Position numbers and translations under genes: made by a program. This document shows, piece after piece, positions 27,712 through 37,429 of a DNA stretch of 64,000 nt (position 1 is its first letter; each line of letters opens with the position of its first letter). Origin of the DNA: Pseudoalteromonas sp. '520P1 No. 423' (GTDB lineage: Bacteria > Pseudomonadota > Gammaproteobacteria > Enterobacterales > Alteromonadaceae); contig NZ_BBZB01000001.1 in NCBI RefSeq assembly GCF_001269985.1, forward strand, positions 3,968,001 through 4,032,000, in the 5' to 3' direction. The notes below the pieces were generated by a model. That model did not search any database. It was not told the origin of the DNA and saw only the letters and a program-made list of their open reading frames with translations.

Positions 27712-30240
27712 ATGCTTTCTGCGCACTTCCAAAGAAAAACTTATGCTCTTTTTATATTAACAATTTTAATTATGTTAATATTATTTTTAGTATCTGCCAT
27801 TTCTGACCCAACACAAAGAGCCATAGATAAAACATATTCAATTCATAGTAATACCGCTTTTTTATTAGACCCCACAGATAAATTGACGACACAGGAATTA
27901 TTGCTAAAGCCAAACTTATTTAGTCAAGGTGCTTTAACTGATATACCTTGGAGTTTTATTCAACAAACTTACTGGATAAAGATAAAACTCAACAATAAAG
28001 CCAATACCCCTCATTCATTGGTCGCCCATTTTGATAACCCTATGTTAGATGTATTGCACGTTATGCAAATTGGTCAGGACCTAAATATTTTAAATGAAAA
28101 GTTAATGGGAGACTTAAATTTAGATTTAAGCTTAAATGATAAAAACACCCTATCATTTGAATTTAATATTGCAGCAAAAGGTGAGGCCGAATTACTTATA
28201 AAAATAAAAACAACAGGCATTGCAAAAACCCCTATTCGAATTTATGAGTACCACGATTTTTTAATCTTAACCAATGATATCTACCTTATATGGGGCATAT
28301 TTATTGGTATTATGATAATGATAGCTTTATATAACTTAGTGCTTTTTTTTGGTATAAAAGACAGTATTTATTTAATATATATCAGCTATATAATATCTGT
28401 TTTAATGTTAATGGGTGTTGTACTAGGTTTTGGACATCTTATTTGGCCGCAATCAATTCAAACTGTGTTTCAGCAACAGGTTGTCTCTCTTAATTACCTA
28501 ATTGCTGTTTTCACCCTGCTCTTTGCTATCTTCTTTCTTCGATATCACAAAGAAAAAGACAAACTTTATAACCTTGCTATGTATTACACTTTGTTTATGA
28601 CTGTGATGGGAATAGCATCGTTATGGATCCCCGAATACATAGCTGCACAAATATTTTTTGTTGTGTTATTTCTATTTTATATTTTAAGTTTTGTTTTAAT
28701 TTATAAAAAACTCACAATTAACTTTCATTGGGCAAAGTTCTATATCATTTCTTGGCTACCTTTAATAATAGGTGCGGCAATACAACCTATGATGTTAACA
28801 GGCGTGATTGAGTATTCATTTTTAGCCCGCCATGCTTTTTTAATCGGTGTATTATTTGAAGTAACTTTAATGGCAATGGCATTAGCCGAACGAATGAGCC
28901 ATCAAAAAGAATTAGCATTTTACAACGCGACTCATGATCATGAGCTAAATTTACCTAACTTTAATTTCTTAGAAACAACCATACAAAAACTAATAGATAA
29001 CGATCGTCGATTTTCTGTATGTTTAATTGAGCTATCTCGCTTTAATACCATAGCACCCTATATTAGCAATAAAGAAAGCCAAACACTGATCTCTTATGTC
29101 GCTAATGATATCGATTTTCACATAAATACTGACAGTCATTTTTTATATTTTGAGCGTAAAAACAATTTAGAAATTAAAATTGCAAAAGCAAAAGATGGGG
29201 TACTTGCCATACTCGCATCACGATTTATTAATGAACAAGAGCTCATCAAACAGCTCACTCAACTGCAAAACTCACTCTCAAAAGATATAAATCTCAGTGG
29301 TTTTTTTATAAATTTACAAACTAAAATTGGTATTTATTCGGCAAATGAAAGCTGTGAAACGGCAGCTATTATTCTGAAAAAATCCTTTCAGGCATTAGAT
29401 AAAAGCAAACGAGAAGGACTTAATATGAGCTTTTATCAAACAAGTGATACTTACAATATTGCGCAAAGGCTCACCCTTGCAACTGAACTTCAACAAGCAA
29501 TTCAAAATAATGAGTTACAGCTTTTTCATCAACCACAAATTAATTTAGCTGACACTTCAATACATGGCTCCGAGGTGCTATTACGCTGGCAGCATCCTGT
29601 TCATGGCTTTATTCCACCTGATATGTTTATCCGCATAGCAGAAGATACTGGCATCATAAACGAATTAACTATGTGGGTACTCAATACTGCCTGCCAACAG
29701 TTAAGCCTTTTAATTGACTTAAATTACACTGAACATAATTTATCAATCAATATTAGCGGCAGAGATGTTGCCAACCATGACTTTTTAACAAAAGTAAAAG
29801 ATATTTTAGCTCAATATAAGATCCCTAATAATTTACTCAATTTTGAATTAACAGAATCTGTGATGGTGAGTGATTTTAATCACTTGAGTAAATTAATGAA
29901 AAACCTATCTCAAATGGGTATTCAAGTATCGGTAGATGACTATGGAACGGGCTACTCATCTTTAGCTTATATTTCACAATTACCATTTAATGAATTAAAA
30001 ATAGATAAAAGTTTTATTTTAGATCTTGCTGAATCAAAAAGAAATTTAACGATCGTTAAAACCACTATCGATATGGCTAAAAGCTTAGAGCTTAAAGTTG
30101 TGGCTGAAGGAATAGAGTCAGCAGAAATTGAAAAAAACCTACTGAATTGTCACTGTGATATTGGCCAAGGCTACTATTACTCTAAACCATTAGAGTTTGG
30201 ACAATTTCAGCAATGGTTAGCTGACTATAAAAGTAATTAA
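27712..30240 (+). CDS. 7TMR-DISM membrane protein with degenerate GGDEF and EAL domains
   Basis: The 842-residue protein has an N-terminal membrane helix, a periplasmic 7TMR-DISMED2-like region (about 35-180), seven predicted membrane helices (about 188-395), a GGDEF-like region without the GG(D/E)EF motif (about 405-565), and an EAL domain (about 590-835). In the EAL domain the first motif reads EVLLR in place of EALLR, but the other catalytic positions are kept (NISGRD, ELTES, DDYGTGYSS, LKIDKSF, VAEGIES, GQGYYYSKP). It is therefore expected to hydrolyse cyclic-di-GMP in response to an extracellular signal, with no cyclase activity. The start is the ATG after a TTG; no clear ribosome-binding site is present. 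Confidence 0.88.
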   Translation: MLSAHFQRKTYALFILTILIMLILFLVSAISDPTQRAIDKTYSIHSNTAFLLDPTDKLTTQELLLKPNLFSQGALTDIPWSFIQQTYWIKIKLNNKANTPHSLVAHFDNPMLDVLHVMQIGQDLNILNEKLMGDLNLDLSLNDKNTLSFEFNIAAKGEAELLIKIKTTGIAKTPIRIYEYHDFLILTNDIYLIWGIFIGIMIMIALYNLVLFFGIKDSIYLIYISYIISVLMLMGVVLGFGHLIWPQSIQTVFQQQVVSLNYLIAVFTLLFAIFFLRYHKEKDKLYNLAMYYTLFMTVMGIASLWIPEYIAAQIFFVVLFLFYILSFVLIYKKLTINFHWAKFYIISWLPLIIGAAIQPMMLTGVIEYSFLARHAFLIGVLFEVTLMAMALAERMSHQKELAFYNATHDHELNLPNFNFLETTIQKLIDNDRRFSVCLIELSRFNTIAPYISNKESQTLISYVANDIDFHINTDSHFLYFERKNNLEIKIAKAKDGVLAILASRFINEQELIKQLTQLQNSLSKDINLSGFFINLQTKIGIYSANESCETAAIILKKSFQALDKSKREGLNMSFYQTSDTYNIAQRLTLATELQQAIQNNELQLFHQPQINLADTSIHGSEVLLRWQHPVHGFIPPDMFIRIAEDTGIINELTMWVLNTACQQLSLLIDLNYTEHNLSINISGRDVANHDFLTKVKDILAQYKIPNNLLNFELTESVMVSDFNHLSKLMKNLSQMGIQVSVDDYGTGYSSLAYISQLPFNELKIDKSFILDLAESKRNLTIVKTTIDMAKSLELKVVAEGIESAEIEKNLLNCHCDIGQGYYYSKPLEFGQFQQWLADYKSN

Positions 30241-30279
30241 AGCTACTATATGCCTCTTACTAGTCAGGGGCATAACAAG

Positions 30280-31086
30280 ATGAAAGGCACACTTTCGAAA
30301 TTAAAATCGTCATTAGTCAAACCAATCGAATACCAACTACCTGTTGGCGATCAATTAATAGATTTAAATCCACTCATAGGTAAAAAACTCACCTTGACCC
30401 ATACAGGAAATATATTCTGTAGTAATTGCGAGAAAAAAACAAAAAAGAGTTACTCGCAAGGACATTGCTTTGTATGTATGCGTAAGCTTGCTAGCTGCGA
30501 TATGTGTATGATGAAGCCCGAGACATGTCATCACGAGCAAGGGACTTGTAGAGAGCCTCAATGGGGCTTAGAACACTGTATGATCCCACACACTGTATAC
30601 TTAGCTAATACCTCAGGCCTTAAAGTTGGGATCACCCGTCAAGTACCTACCCGCTGGGTTGACCAAGGCGCAACACAAGCGCTGCCTATATTTACAGTAC
30701 AAACACGCCAACAATCAGGTTTAGTTGAGATAGCTTTAGCAGAGTTTATCAGTGATAAAACAAATTGGCGTAATATGCTTAAAGGTAATAATGAAGAAAT
30801 TGATTTAAAAGTAAAAGCAGCAGAGTTAATTCCTCAAATTCAAGCTAAACTTGACGAACTTGCGCAGTTGTATGGCGCGACAGCAATTACACAATTAGAT
30901 GAAGAAGTCGTAGAGCTTGAATTTCCAGTATTAGAATTTCCAACAAAAATAAGCTCATTTAACTTTGATAAAAACCCAGAAGTAAGCGGAGTTTTAAAAG
31001 GTATTAAAGGTCAGTATTTAATTTTTGATAATGGTGTAATTAATATCAGAAAATTTAGCTCTTATGAAATAGAAGTAAGTATTTAA
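30280..31086 (+). CDS. DUF2797 family protein
   Basis: The product of 268 residues (ATG 30280, AGGGG about nine bases upstream) matches the uncharacterised DUF2797 family: a cysteine-rich region near residues 46-90 (CSNCEKKTKKSY, CFVCMRKL, CDMCMMKPETCHH, GTCREPQWG) that looks like a metal-binding segment, then HTVYLANTSGLKVGITR and TRWVDQGA, a segment resembling a GIY-YIG-like core. Function is unknown. It follows the EAL gene by 39 bases and may be co-transcribed. It converges on DUF416 across a long perfect stem-loop. Confidence 0.75.
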   Translation: MKGTLSKLKSSLVKPIEYQLPVGDQLIDLNPLIGKKLTLTHTGNIFCSNCEKKTKKSYSQGHCFVCMRKLASCDMCMMKPETCHHEQGTCREPQWGLEHCMIPHTVYLANTSGLKVGITRQVPTRWVDQGATQALPIFTVQTRQQSGLVEIALAEFISDKTNWRNMLKGNNEEIDLKVKAAELIPQIQAKLDELAQLYGATAITQLDEEVVELEFPVLEFPTKISSFNFDKNPEVSGVLKGIKGQYLIFDNGVINIRKFSSYEIEVSI

Positions 31087-31093
31087 TAATTGA

Positions 31094-31138
31094 ATTTATA
31101 AGAGTTAATAAACAACTATCTTATTAACTCTTATAAAT
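31094..31138. terminator. bidirectional stem-loop between DUF2797 and DUF416 genes
   Basis: An 18-base perfect inverted repeat (ATTTATAAGAGTTAATAA at 31094-31111 and its complement at 31121-31138) lies between convergent stops and can serve both directions. Confidence 0.65.
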
Positions 31139-31139
31139 A

Positions 31140-31730
31140 CTAGATTTCGATACCAATATTAGTTTGACCATCCGCAATCGATTTTGCTTTTAAACCTTTA
31201 ATTGAATCTGTGCTTATACGACCCATACTTTCTACATAATCAATTAATTCAGATAAAACTTCAATTTCATACTTCATCAAAGGATGTTCTCTAATCGCTT
31301 CATTGTTAGCACTTAAATTATCAGAACCTAATTGATATTCTATTAATTTAGCAACTGAAGCTTGTGATATTTTACTAATATTTACAAATTCAAGTTCATC
31401 TTCAATCATCATGCCATTTAGCATACTCAATAAAGCAGTACCAGTATCGATTGCAGGATAAACACCAAACATATCAAAGTCTTCTATTTCTGGTACATTG
31501 GGCTCTATTTTATCAACTAATAGCTCTAAGTTAATTTTACTTTTTGGAAAAACTAATTTTTCCCAAATTGAATTGAGCGCATTTCTGAAAATTTTAGCAT
31601 CACCAAATTCTGTAGCATCACTAAATAGCGCATAATTTGGTAACATACGTTCTAATAACGCAGCGGCTAATACTGCTTTTTGCATATAATTTAATTCACG
31701 AACACGCTGAAAGTTATTAGGCTTTTTCAT
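31140..31730 (-). CDS. DUF416 (YjaG-like) family protein
   Basis: The 196-residue, mostly helical acidic protein has the YjaG/DUF416 pattern: NFQRVRELNYMQKAVLAAAL and ERMLPNYALFS at the N-terminus, and DFDMFGVYPAIDTGTALLS in the middle. Length equals the family norm (about 196). Function is unknown. It is the last gene of a minus-strand group with a DUF2007 protein and a long coiled-coil protein. Confidence 0.85.
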   Translation of the reverse strand: MKKPNNFQRVRELNYMQKAVLAAALLERMLPNYALFSDATEFGDAKIFRNALNSIWEKLVFPKSKINLELLVDKIEPNVPEIEDFDMFGVYPAIDTGTALLSMLNGMMIEDELEFVNISKISQASVAKLIEYQLGSDNLSANNEAIREHPLMKYEIEVLSELIDYVESMGRISTDSIKGLKAKSIADGQTNIGIEI

Positions 31731-31778
31731 TTATTTCCATCATATAATTGGGAGTGGCTACTTTATTAATTAAAGCTT

Positions 31779-32099
31779 TTATTTCGATATCGAACAAGAC
31801 CAACACACTTCGAATCCGCAACCATTATACTCTTCACAGTTTGCGCATTGCCAGTCTTCAGAATCTTGTTGCTTAGATTGGTATTCTAGCAATATTTTTT
31901 GTGCTTGGCGCTGTTTTATCTGAGGAACTAATATTTTAACTTCTGTTTGATCTATTGGGATCTCACCAAGCGCTCCAGACAGTGACTCCCCCTTTAGCAA
32001 TACCATAATTGAATTGAGTTCTAGCAAACCTTTTAAAAGATTTGCTTCTATGGCATTTTGAGCAGAGTAAGTCTCCACCCAATCAAATGCTGATATCAT
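31779..32099 (-). CDS. DUF2007-type protein with C-terminal zinc ribbon
   Basis: The 106-residue product starts with a DUF2007 putative signal-transducing domain (VETYSAQNAIEANLLKGLLE, then GALGEIPIDQTEVKILV), about residues 8-80. It ends with a CxxC...CxxC knuckle (CANCEEYNGCGFEVCWSC) that should bind zinc. Its ATG overlaps the stop of the upstream coiled-coil gene (TAATG), so the two are translationally coupled. No function is established for the family. Confidence 0.75.
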   Translation of the reverse strand: MISAFDWVETYSAQNAIEANLLKGLLELNSIMVLLKGESLSGALGEIPIDQTEVKILVPQIKQRQAQKILLEYQSKQQDSEDWQCANCEEYNGCGFEVCWSCSISK

Positions 32100-33838
32100 T
32101 AGCTAACCAACTGCTTTTGTGCATATTCAAATTTTAATTTAAACTCCATGACCTTAGCTTCTAAATCTTCAATTGTTTGAATATACTCTAAATTTTCAGA
32201 GCGTAAACTTTCATATGCAGTTCTGGCTTGATGTATTTCAGTTTCTTGCCTAGATTGCATACTTGAATTTCGACCTTTTGCAAAGTTTAATTCATTATCT
32301 TGTTCTTCAAGCTTACTACGGCTTTTTAAAATTTCATCTTTGTATTCAAGTTCCAACTCTTTAAGCTGGGAAACTTGATCTATAAACTCTTTCTTATCTT
32401 GCTCTAAAGCTGCAATATTATTTTGTGCTTCAAGTAACGATGCTTCTAAACGCTTAGCTTCTTCTCTGAGATCTTTCTTTAAGTCATTAAAGCGCCCTTC
32501 ATTTTTTGTTGTTGAAACTTCAGCGTTTTCTTTAAGCTTTGTAGTCTGTTGTTCTAACTCCTCAAGCTTAACTTGATATTGCTGCTCTAATTCGTCCATT
32601 TTGGCTTTAGATTCTTGTTCTAATGCTTCTTTTTGAGTTTGAGATTGCTCTTCAAGGGTTTTTATTTGTGCTTTTGTGCCTCGCTCTAAGGTTTCTATTT
32701 TATTTTTTGAAGCTTGCTCTAATGTTGCTAATTCGTCTTTAGTAACTGTTAAGCTTTGCTCTAGTGAGTCCATTTCTTCAAGTAAGCGAGTGTTTTCTTT
32801 TTGATACTTATTATTTGATTCACTCATTGTAGCGTTCGTTTGCGCTATATTTGAGAGTTCATCGTTGGATCCCACCAATGCTTTTTGAGATTCATTTAAC
32901 GCTTCGGTAAGCTTTTTATTTTCTTGTTCAAGATTAAGCTCTTTTGAGGTTAAACTGTCACCTAGCTTTTGCAGGCGCTCAATCACTAAATCTTTTTCTT
33001 TAATGGTAATATCAAACCTTTCAATTTCACTATGTAATGTCGCTATTTCTTGTGTTTTATCTGAGAGGATTTTAGTTTTTTGCTCATCAGTAGTAACTAG
33101 TGCTTTATTTTCATCTTTCAATAAATGCACTTCTTGAGCATGTTGTTCAAGTTTTTTATCTAAAGAACTATTTTCTTCACTACGTTGTGTAATAAGTTCT
33201 TTTAACTTAGTAGATTGCAACTCGTTATGTTCTTTTTGCTTTGTTAAAGCATGCTCTGTTTGCTCAACAATATGTTGATACTTTTCAATTTCAACTTTAG
33301 ATTCATCTAATTGTTTTTTAATGGCTAAGTTTTCTTCTGAAGTATCTTCGAACACCATTTTCAGTTTTGACAATTCTTCTTTAAATTCAGAGTTTTTATC
33401 TTCATTCCGTTTCTTATCATTCTGCAAAGCTTTAAGTTGTTCAATTTGATTAATATTAAGCTGCTCAGACGCCTCTAACTCTTTTGATTGCACTGAGTGC
33501 TTTTTAGTTAAAGCAGCTAACTGCTGAATCGCCTTATTTAATTGCTCATCTTCATCAGATTGCTGTTGAACCATGGCAGCTTGATGGCCTTTCTCTAGAG
33601 CTTGTTGGCAAGCTGATAGCATAAAACCTTGTAATTGTGGAATTAATAAATCAACCAATTGGGTAGATGATTGCTCTATGTAAGGATATTTAGTTGATAT
33701 TTCATTAAGGAGTGCACGTTTAGCCTCCGATGGCTGTAACTCTAATTTTTCTGCCATAGGTTGAAAAACATCAACTGCAGATGTAGAAGTAAAAGCTTGC
33801 AGTAATTCATGTAGCTGCTTACTTTGAGAACCCACCAT
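32099..33838 (-). CDS. long coiled-coil protein of unknown function
   Basis: The 579-residue protein has a short helical head (about 1-95, KQLHELLQAFTSTSAVDVF) and then almost continuous heptad-rich coiled coil to the end, dominated by Glu, Gln, Lys and Leu. Residues about 376-436 contain five successive 11-residue units with the core x-x-x-L-E (IETLE, IKTLE, KEALE, MDELE, LEELE), a hendecad pattern. No signal peptide or membrane helix is seen, so it should be cytoplasmic and elongated, possibly structural or a scaffold. AGGGG eight bases before the ATG supports the start. I do not recognise a named family; it heads the group with DUF2007 and DUF416. Confidence 0.7.
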   Translation of the reverse strand: MVGSQSKQLHELLQAFTSTSAVDVFQPMAEKLELQPSEAKRALLNEISTKYPYIEQSSTQLVDLLIPQLQGFMLSACQQALEKGHQAAMVQQQSDEDEQLNKAIQQLAALTKKHSVQSKELEASEQLNINQIEQLKALQNDKKRNEDKNSEFKEELSKLKMVFEDTSEENLAIKKQLDESKVEIEKYQHIVEQTEHALTKQKEHNELQSTKLKELITQRSEENSSLDKKLEQHAQEVHLLKDENKALVTTDEQKTKILSDKTQEIATLHSEIERFDITIKEKDLVIERLQKLGDSLTSKELNLEQENKKLTEALNESQKALVGSNDELSNIAQTNATMSESNNKYQKENTRLLEEMDSLEQSLTVTKDELATLEQASKNKIETLERGTKAQIKTLEEQSQTQKEALEQESKAKMDELEQQYQVKLEELEQQTTKLKENAEVSTTKNEGRFNDLKKDLREEAKRLEASLLEAQNNIAALEQDKKEFIDQVSQLKELELEYKDEILKSRSKLEEQDNELNFAKGRNSSMQSRQETEIHQARTAYESLRSENLEYIQTIEDLEAKVMEFKLKFEYAQKQLVS

Positions 33839-34089
33839 TTTTTATCCCCTTTGAGCTTTTTATATTATTATTGATTGCTCTATTATTCATTTACTTACAA
33901 AGACTAATACAAGCTGAATTAATCTTAAGGTAATTATTTATGTCAGTTTAGCTGATCACTTCCATTTAGTGAACATTTAAGTAATTTACTTTTTGCTAAC
34001 AAAAACTATTAAAGATTTAGTCAAAAAAATTGTTATTTAAATTATCTCTATACTACGCTTAAATTAAAGTAAAAGAGGGCCTTAAATCT

Positions 34090-35616
34090 GTGACAGATTT
34101 TTTATTCGCTAATGATGCAACAGAAACTCAATCTCCTATAGCTAATAACTTAGATGAATGGGACATTTTAGTTATTGATGATGAAGATGATATTCATCAG
34201 GTAACTAAACTTGTATTGTCTGGATTTAATTTTGAAGGTAAAAAACTTCATTTTCATCATGCTTATTCGGCAGCTGAGGCAAAAACAAAAATTAAGGAAC
34301 TTCAAAATGTTGCGGTTTGCTTAGTTGACGTTGTAATGGAAACAACCCATGCAGGATTAGATTTAATAAAATATATCAGAGAAGATGCGCAAAATCATGA
34401 CGTTAGATTAGTACTTAGAACAGGTCAGCCAGGTGAGGCACCTGAAGAGTCTATTATTCGTGATTATGATATAAATGACTACAAGAACAAAACAGAGTTA
34501 ACCGCTATAAAGCTAAAAACCTTATTATACTCAGCACTGAGGGCATATAGAGATATCAGAACCATAGAAAAACACAAACATAGTCTGGAAAAAATTATAG
34601 ATGCCTCTGCACATTTCCTACAATGCGATACAGTCAATCAGTTTGCCTCAACAATTTTAGATCACGTATCTGATGTTATGGGTTTAGAAGATAATGAAAT
34701 ATATTGTGCCGCAGCAGTTAACTCCCAATCAAAACCCGCTTCGGACTTTAAACTGTTAGCTGCATCAGGAATTACTGATACCAACGAAAACACTGAAGTA
34801 CCTGAAGAAATAAAAGAGCTTTTTGTAAACGCGCATAATAAAAAAGAATCGTTAAAAAATGATAATCAATTTGTTGGTTACTTTCCCACTAAAGATGGCT
34901 TAGAAACCATGCTGTATGTAAGTAAATCATCAAAGCTACAGCCTTCAGATCATCAGTTATTAGAGTTTTTCTCCAACAATATTTCCCTTGCCTACGATAA
35001 TTTATGTTTACGTGAAACTGTAAGAGAATCGCAAAAAGAGCTGTCATATATTTTAGGAGAAGCAATTGAAAAACGCAGTAAAGAAACAGGCAGCCATGTT
35101 AAGCGTGTTGCTAATTATAGCTATATGCTAGCCATTAAATATGGTTTAACCCCGTATCAAGCTGAAATAATTAAATTTGCTTCACCACTACATGATATTG
35201 GCAAAATTGCCATTCCTGATATGATTTTAAATAAACCAGGAAAGCATGATGCTAATGAATGGGACATCATGCAATCACATGCTCAGCAAGGTTTTGATAT
35301 ATTAAAAAATTCAAATAATGAAATTTTGCAGCAAGGCGCCCTACTTGCTTATCAACATCACGAGAAATGGGATGGCTCTGGATATCCACAAGGACTCAAA
35401 GGTGAAAATATTGATATTTCAGGTAGAATTACAGCACTCGCCGATGTATTTGATGCCTTAGGTAGTGATAGGTGTTATAAAAAAGCATGGCCACTTGAGA
35501 AAATAATTGGCTTATTAAAAGAAGAAAGAGGCAAACATTTTGATCCTAAATTGATAGATCTGTTTCTTGATGATCTTGATGCTTTTCTTGCCATTAGAGA
35601 CAGTTTTCCTGATTAA
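34090..35616 (+). CDS. response regulator with DUF3369 and HD-GYP domains
   Basis: The 508-residue protein has a receiver domain (about 25-150, acidic pocket VIDDEDD, probable phospho-acceptor Asp in CLVDVVMET, and KTEL), a DUF3369-like sensor region (about 170-310), and an HD-GYP domain (about 315-500, LHDIGKIAIPDMILNKPG and HHEKWDGSGYPQG). It should hydrolyse cyclic-di-GMP when phosphorylated by a partner kinase that is not present nearby. The GTG start follows a GAGGG about 11 bases upstream. It is monocistronic, with a short gap before the LysR gene. Confidence 0.9.
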   Translation: MTDFLFANDATETQSPIANNLDEWDILVIDDEDDIHQVTKLVLSGFNFEGKKLHFHHAYSAAEAKTKIKELQNVAVCLVDVVMETTHAGLDLIKYIREDAQNHDVRLVLRTGQPGEAPEESIIRDYDINDYKNKTELTAIKLKTLLYSALRAYRDIRTIEKHKHSLEKIIDASAHFLQCDTVNQFASTILDHVSDVMGLEDNEIYCAAAVNSQSKPASDFKLLAASGITDTNENTEVPEEIKELFVNAHNKKESLKNDNQFVGYFPTKDGLETMLYVSKSSKLQPSDHQLLEFFSNNISLAYDNLCLRETVRESQKELSYILGEAIEKRSKETGSHVKRVANYSYMLAIKYGLTPYQAEIIKFASPLHDIGKIAIPDMILNKPGKHDANEWDIMQSHAQQGFDILKNSNNEILQQGALLAYQHHEKWDGSGYPQGLKGENIDISGRITALADVFDALGSDRCYKKAWPLEKIIGLLKEERGKHFDPKLIDLFLDDLDAFLAIRDSFPD

Positions 35617-35798
35617 TTAGCATTATAAATTCTTTTTTTCACTAAATACTTAAATACTTTTCCATATATTCACTTTTAGCGCTCATTTTTATTGCAATTA
35701 CCTTATGGACTTTATTAAGATAGAGAGGTACCAGCTTTTAAAGCTGATATTAGCAGCAGGAGTTTGCTCTCAATTAATGAGTTTAAAAGGAAAATAAA

Positions 35799-36689
35799 GT
35801 GAGACTGGAACAATTTGAACAGTTTTTGGCACTAGCTAAATTTCGTCATTTCAGACAAGCAGCTGAGCATTGTAATTTAAGCACTTCAGCATTAACCCGC
35901 AGCATTCAAACATTAGAGCAAGAGCTCGATTGTAAATTAGTTACAAGATCAACGCGTTCAGTGTCTATCACTAAATCAGGTGAACTTTTTTTACAATATT
36001 GTACAGATACTTTAAATCAATTTTCTCATTTCAAACAAGAATTAGACCAATTCAATCACAATAGTACAACACATATTAAAATTGGCATCACACAAAACAC
36101 AGCATCTATTGCGCCATTTGTTTGTAACAATTTCATGAAAAAATTTCCTGACGTTCAAATTGAAATTCAACAACAAAATAGCCAAGAATTATCCCATAAA
36201 CTCGCCTCTGCTGAGCTAGATATCACAATAGATAGCTCAAAACATATTCCCAACAATTTCCCCATCACAGAGCATTTAGTTTATTTACCTGAGCAAGTCA
36301 TTTTATTTATTAATAAGAACCACCCTCTGAGCTCAGATACCTGTATAGATAAAGGCACTTTAACTCCTTACCCTATCCTTGGATGTTTATCTAAAAATCT
36401 GCAAGTTCAAAAAATGCTTCAAAAAACGGCTGCATCATTGCAAAAGCTCCCCACAATGAAAGTAGGCACATTTGAGCAAATAATTGGTTACTTAAAAGAT
36501 GCTGAACATGTTGCACTGGCAGGTATAGAGCATACTAATGAAATTGAAAACAACTCGGAACTTGTGATCATAAAACCAGAAAAGCAATTTCAAGACCTAA
36601 CTTTAGCTATTTCTGTTGCTAGCGATAAAGAAACACATCCTGACATATTAAATTTATTAAACTATATAGATGCAGAAACCAAAATTTAA
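35799..36689 (+). CDS. LysR-family transcriptional regulator
   Basis: The 296-residue product has the N-terminal LysR helix-turn-helix (MRLEQFEQFLALAKFRHFRQ, then AAEHCNLSTSALTRSIQTLE; about 1-60) and a LysR substrate domain (about 88-290, beginning HIKIGITQN). The GTG start has AGGA seven bases upstream. Its target cannot be read from the sequence. It is 47 bases upstream of a 2OG-Fe oxygenase gene on the same strand, and may control that gene or be co-transcribed with it. Confidence 0.9.
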   Translation: MRLEQFEQFLALAKFRHFRQAAEHCNLSTSALTRSIQTLEQELDCKLVTRSTRSVSITKSGELFLQYCTDTLNQFSHFKQELDQFNHNSTTHIKIGITQNTASIAPFVCNNFMKKFPDVQIEIQQQNSQELSHKLASAELDITIDSSKHIPNNFPITEHLVYLPEQVILFINKNHPLSSDTCIDKGTLTPYPILGCLSKNLQVQKMLQKTAASLQKLPTMKVGTFEQIIGYLKDAEHVALAGIEHTNEIENNSELVIIKPEKQFQDLTLAISVASDKETHPDILNLLNYIDAETKI

Positions 36690-36736
36690 TTAACGTATAA
36701 TTAGCCTCCTATAAATAAACATTATTAGGTCGCTTT

Positions 36737-37372
36737 GTGGATAGCAACAATAAACAATTCTCCCAAACTATTGAAACTGTACTCGATAAGATTCACAGTG
36801 ATGGCTATGGCGTTATTGAAAATGCCATCCCTGATGATTTAATAAAACAGCTACATCAAGACTGTATAAAGCACCCCGAAAAGTTTAATCCAGCTGGTAT
36901 TGGTCGACAACAAGACTTCAAAACAGATAAAAAAATAAGAACCGATAAAACTTTTTGGCTTGATGGCTGTAATCCTGAGCAAAAAAACTTCCTGAGCCTG
37001 ATGGAGCACATAAGAACAAGCTTAAATCGTTCTTTTTATTTGGGCTTATTTGATTATGAAAGTCACTTTGCGAAGTATGAAATCGGTGATTTTTACAAAA
37101 AACATTTAGATGCTTTTAAAGGTCGTTCAAACAGAGTATTTTCGACTGTATGTTATTTAAATACACCATCAAAAGGTGGGGAATTGTTAATTTACTCGGA
37201 AAATTCAAACGATGTGATAGCAAGAGTGAGCCCCAAAGCTGGCACACTAGTAGTATTTCAAAGCGAACGTTTTGCACATGAAGTGCTCGCAGCCGATGAT
37301 CTACGTTACTCTATCGCGGGTTGGTTTAGAACCAACAACTCGATAGCGGGTACCTTAGACCCATCGTCATAA
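36737..37372 (+). CDS. 2-oxoglutarate/Fe(II)-dependent oxygenase, prolyl-4-hydroxylase-like
   Basis: The 211-residue protein carries the Fe-binding HxD...H triad (KKHLDAF, later FAHEVLAA) and an Arg after it (DLRYSIAGWF) that would bind the 2-oxoglutarate carboxylate. The fold region (YLNTPSKGGELLIY) matches SM-20/EGL-9-like prolyl hydroxylase family proteins. It likely hydroxylates an unknown protein or small substrate in the cytoplasm. GTG start has AGGT seven bases upstream. The upstream LysR gene is a candidate regulator. Confidence 0.8.
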   Translation: MDSNNKQFSQTIETVLDKIHSDGYGVIENAIPDDLIKQLHQDCIKHPEKFNPAGIGRQQDFKTDKKIRTDKTFWLDGCNPEQKNFLSLMEHIRTSLNRSFYLGLFDYESHFAKYEIGDFYKKHLDAFKGRSNRVFSTVCYLNTPSKGGELLIYSENSNDVIARVSPKAGTLVVFQSERFAHEVLAADDLRYSIAGWFRTNNSIAGTLDPSS

Positions 37373-37386
37373 AACAAAACTGTAAG

Positions 37387-37419
37387 TTAGCAAGTCAGCT
37401 ATACTATATGACTCGCTAA
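37387..37419. terminator. stem-loop between oxygenase and downstream minus-strand gene
   Basis: TTAGCAAGTCA pairs with TGACTCGCTAA with one mismatch, between convergent genes. Confidence 0.5.
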
Positions 37420-37429
37420 TTTAAATCGC

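Noticed and set aside
32099..33838. Tandem repeats as a CRISPR array
   Set aside because: The repetition is protein-level coiled coil in an open frame; there are no conserved DNA repeats with unique spacers.
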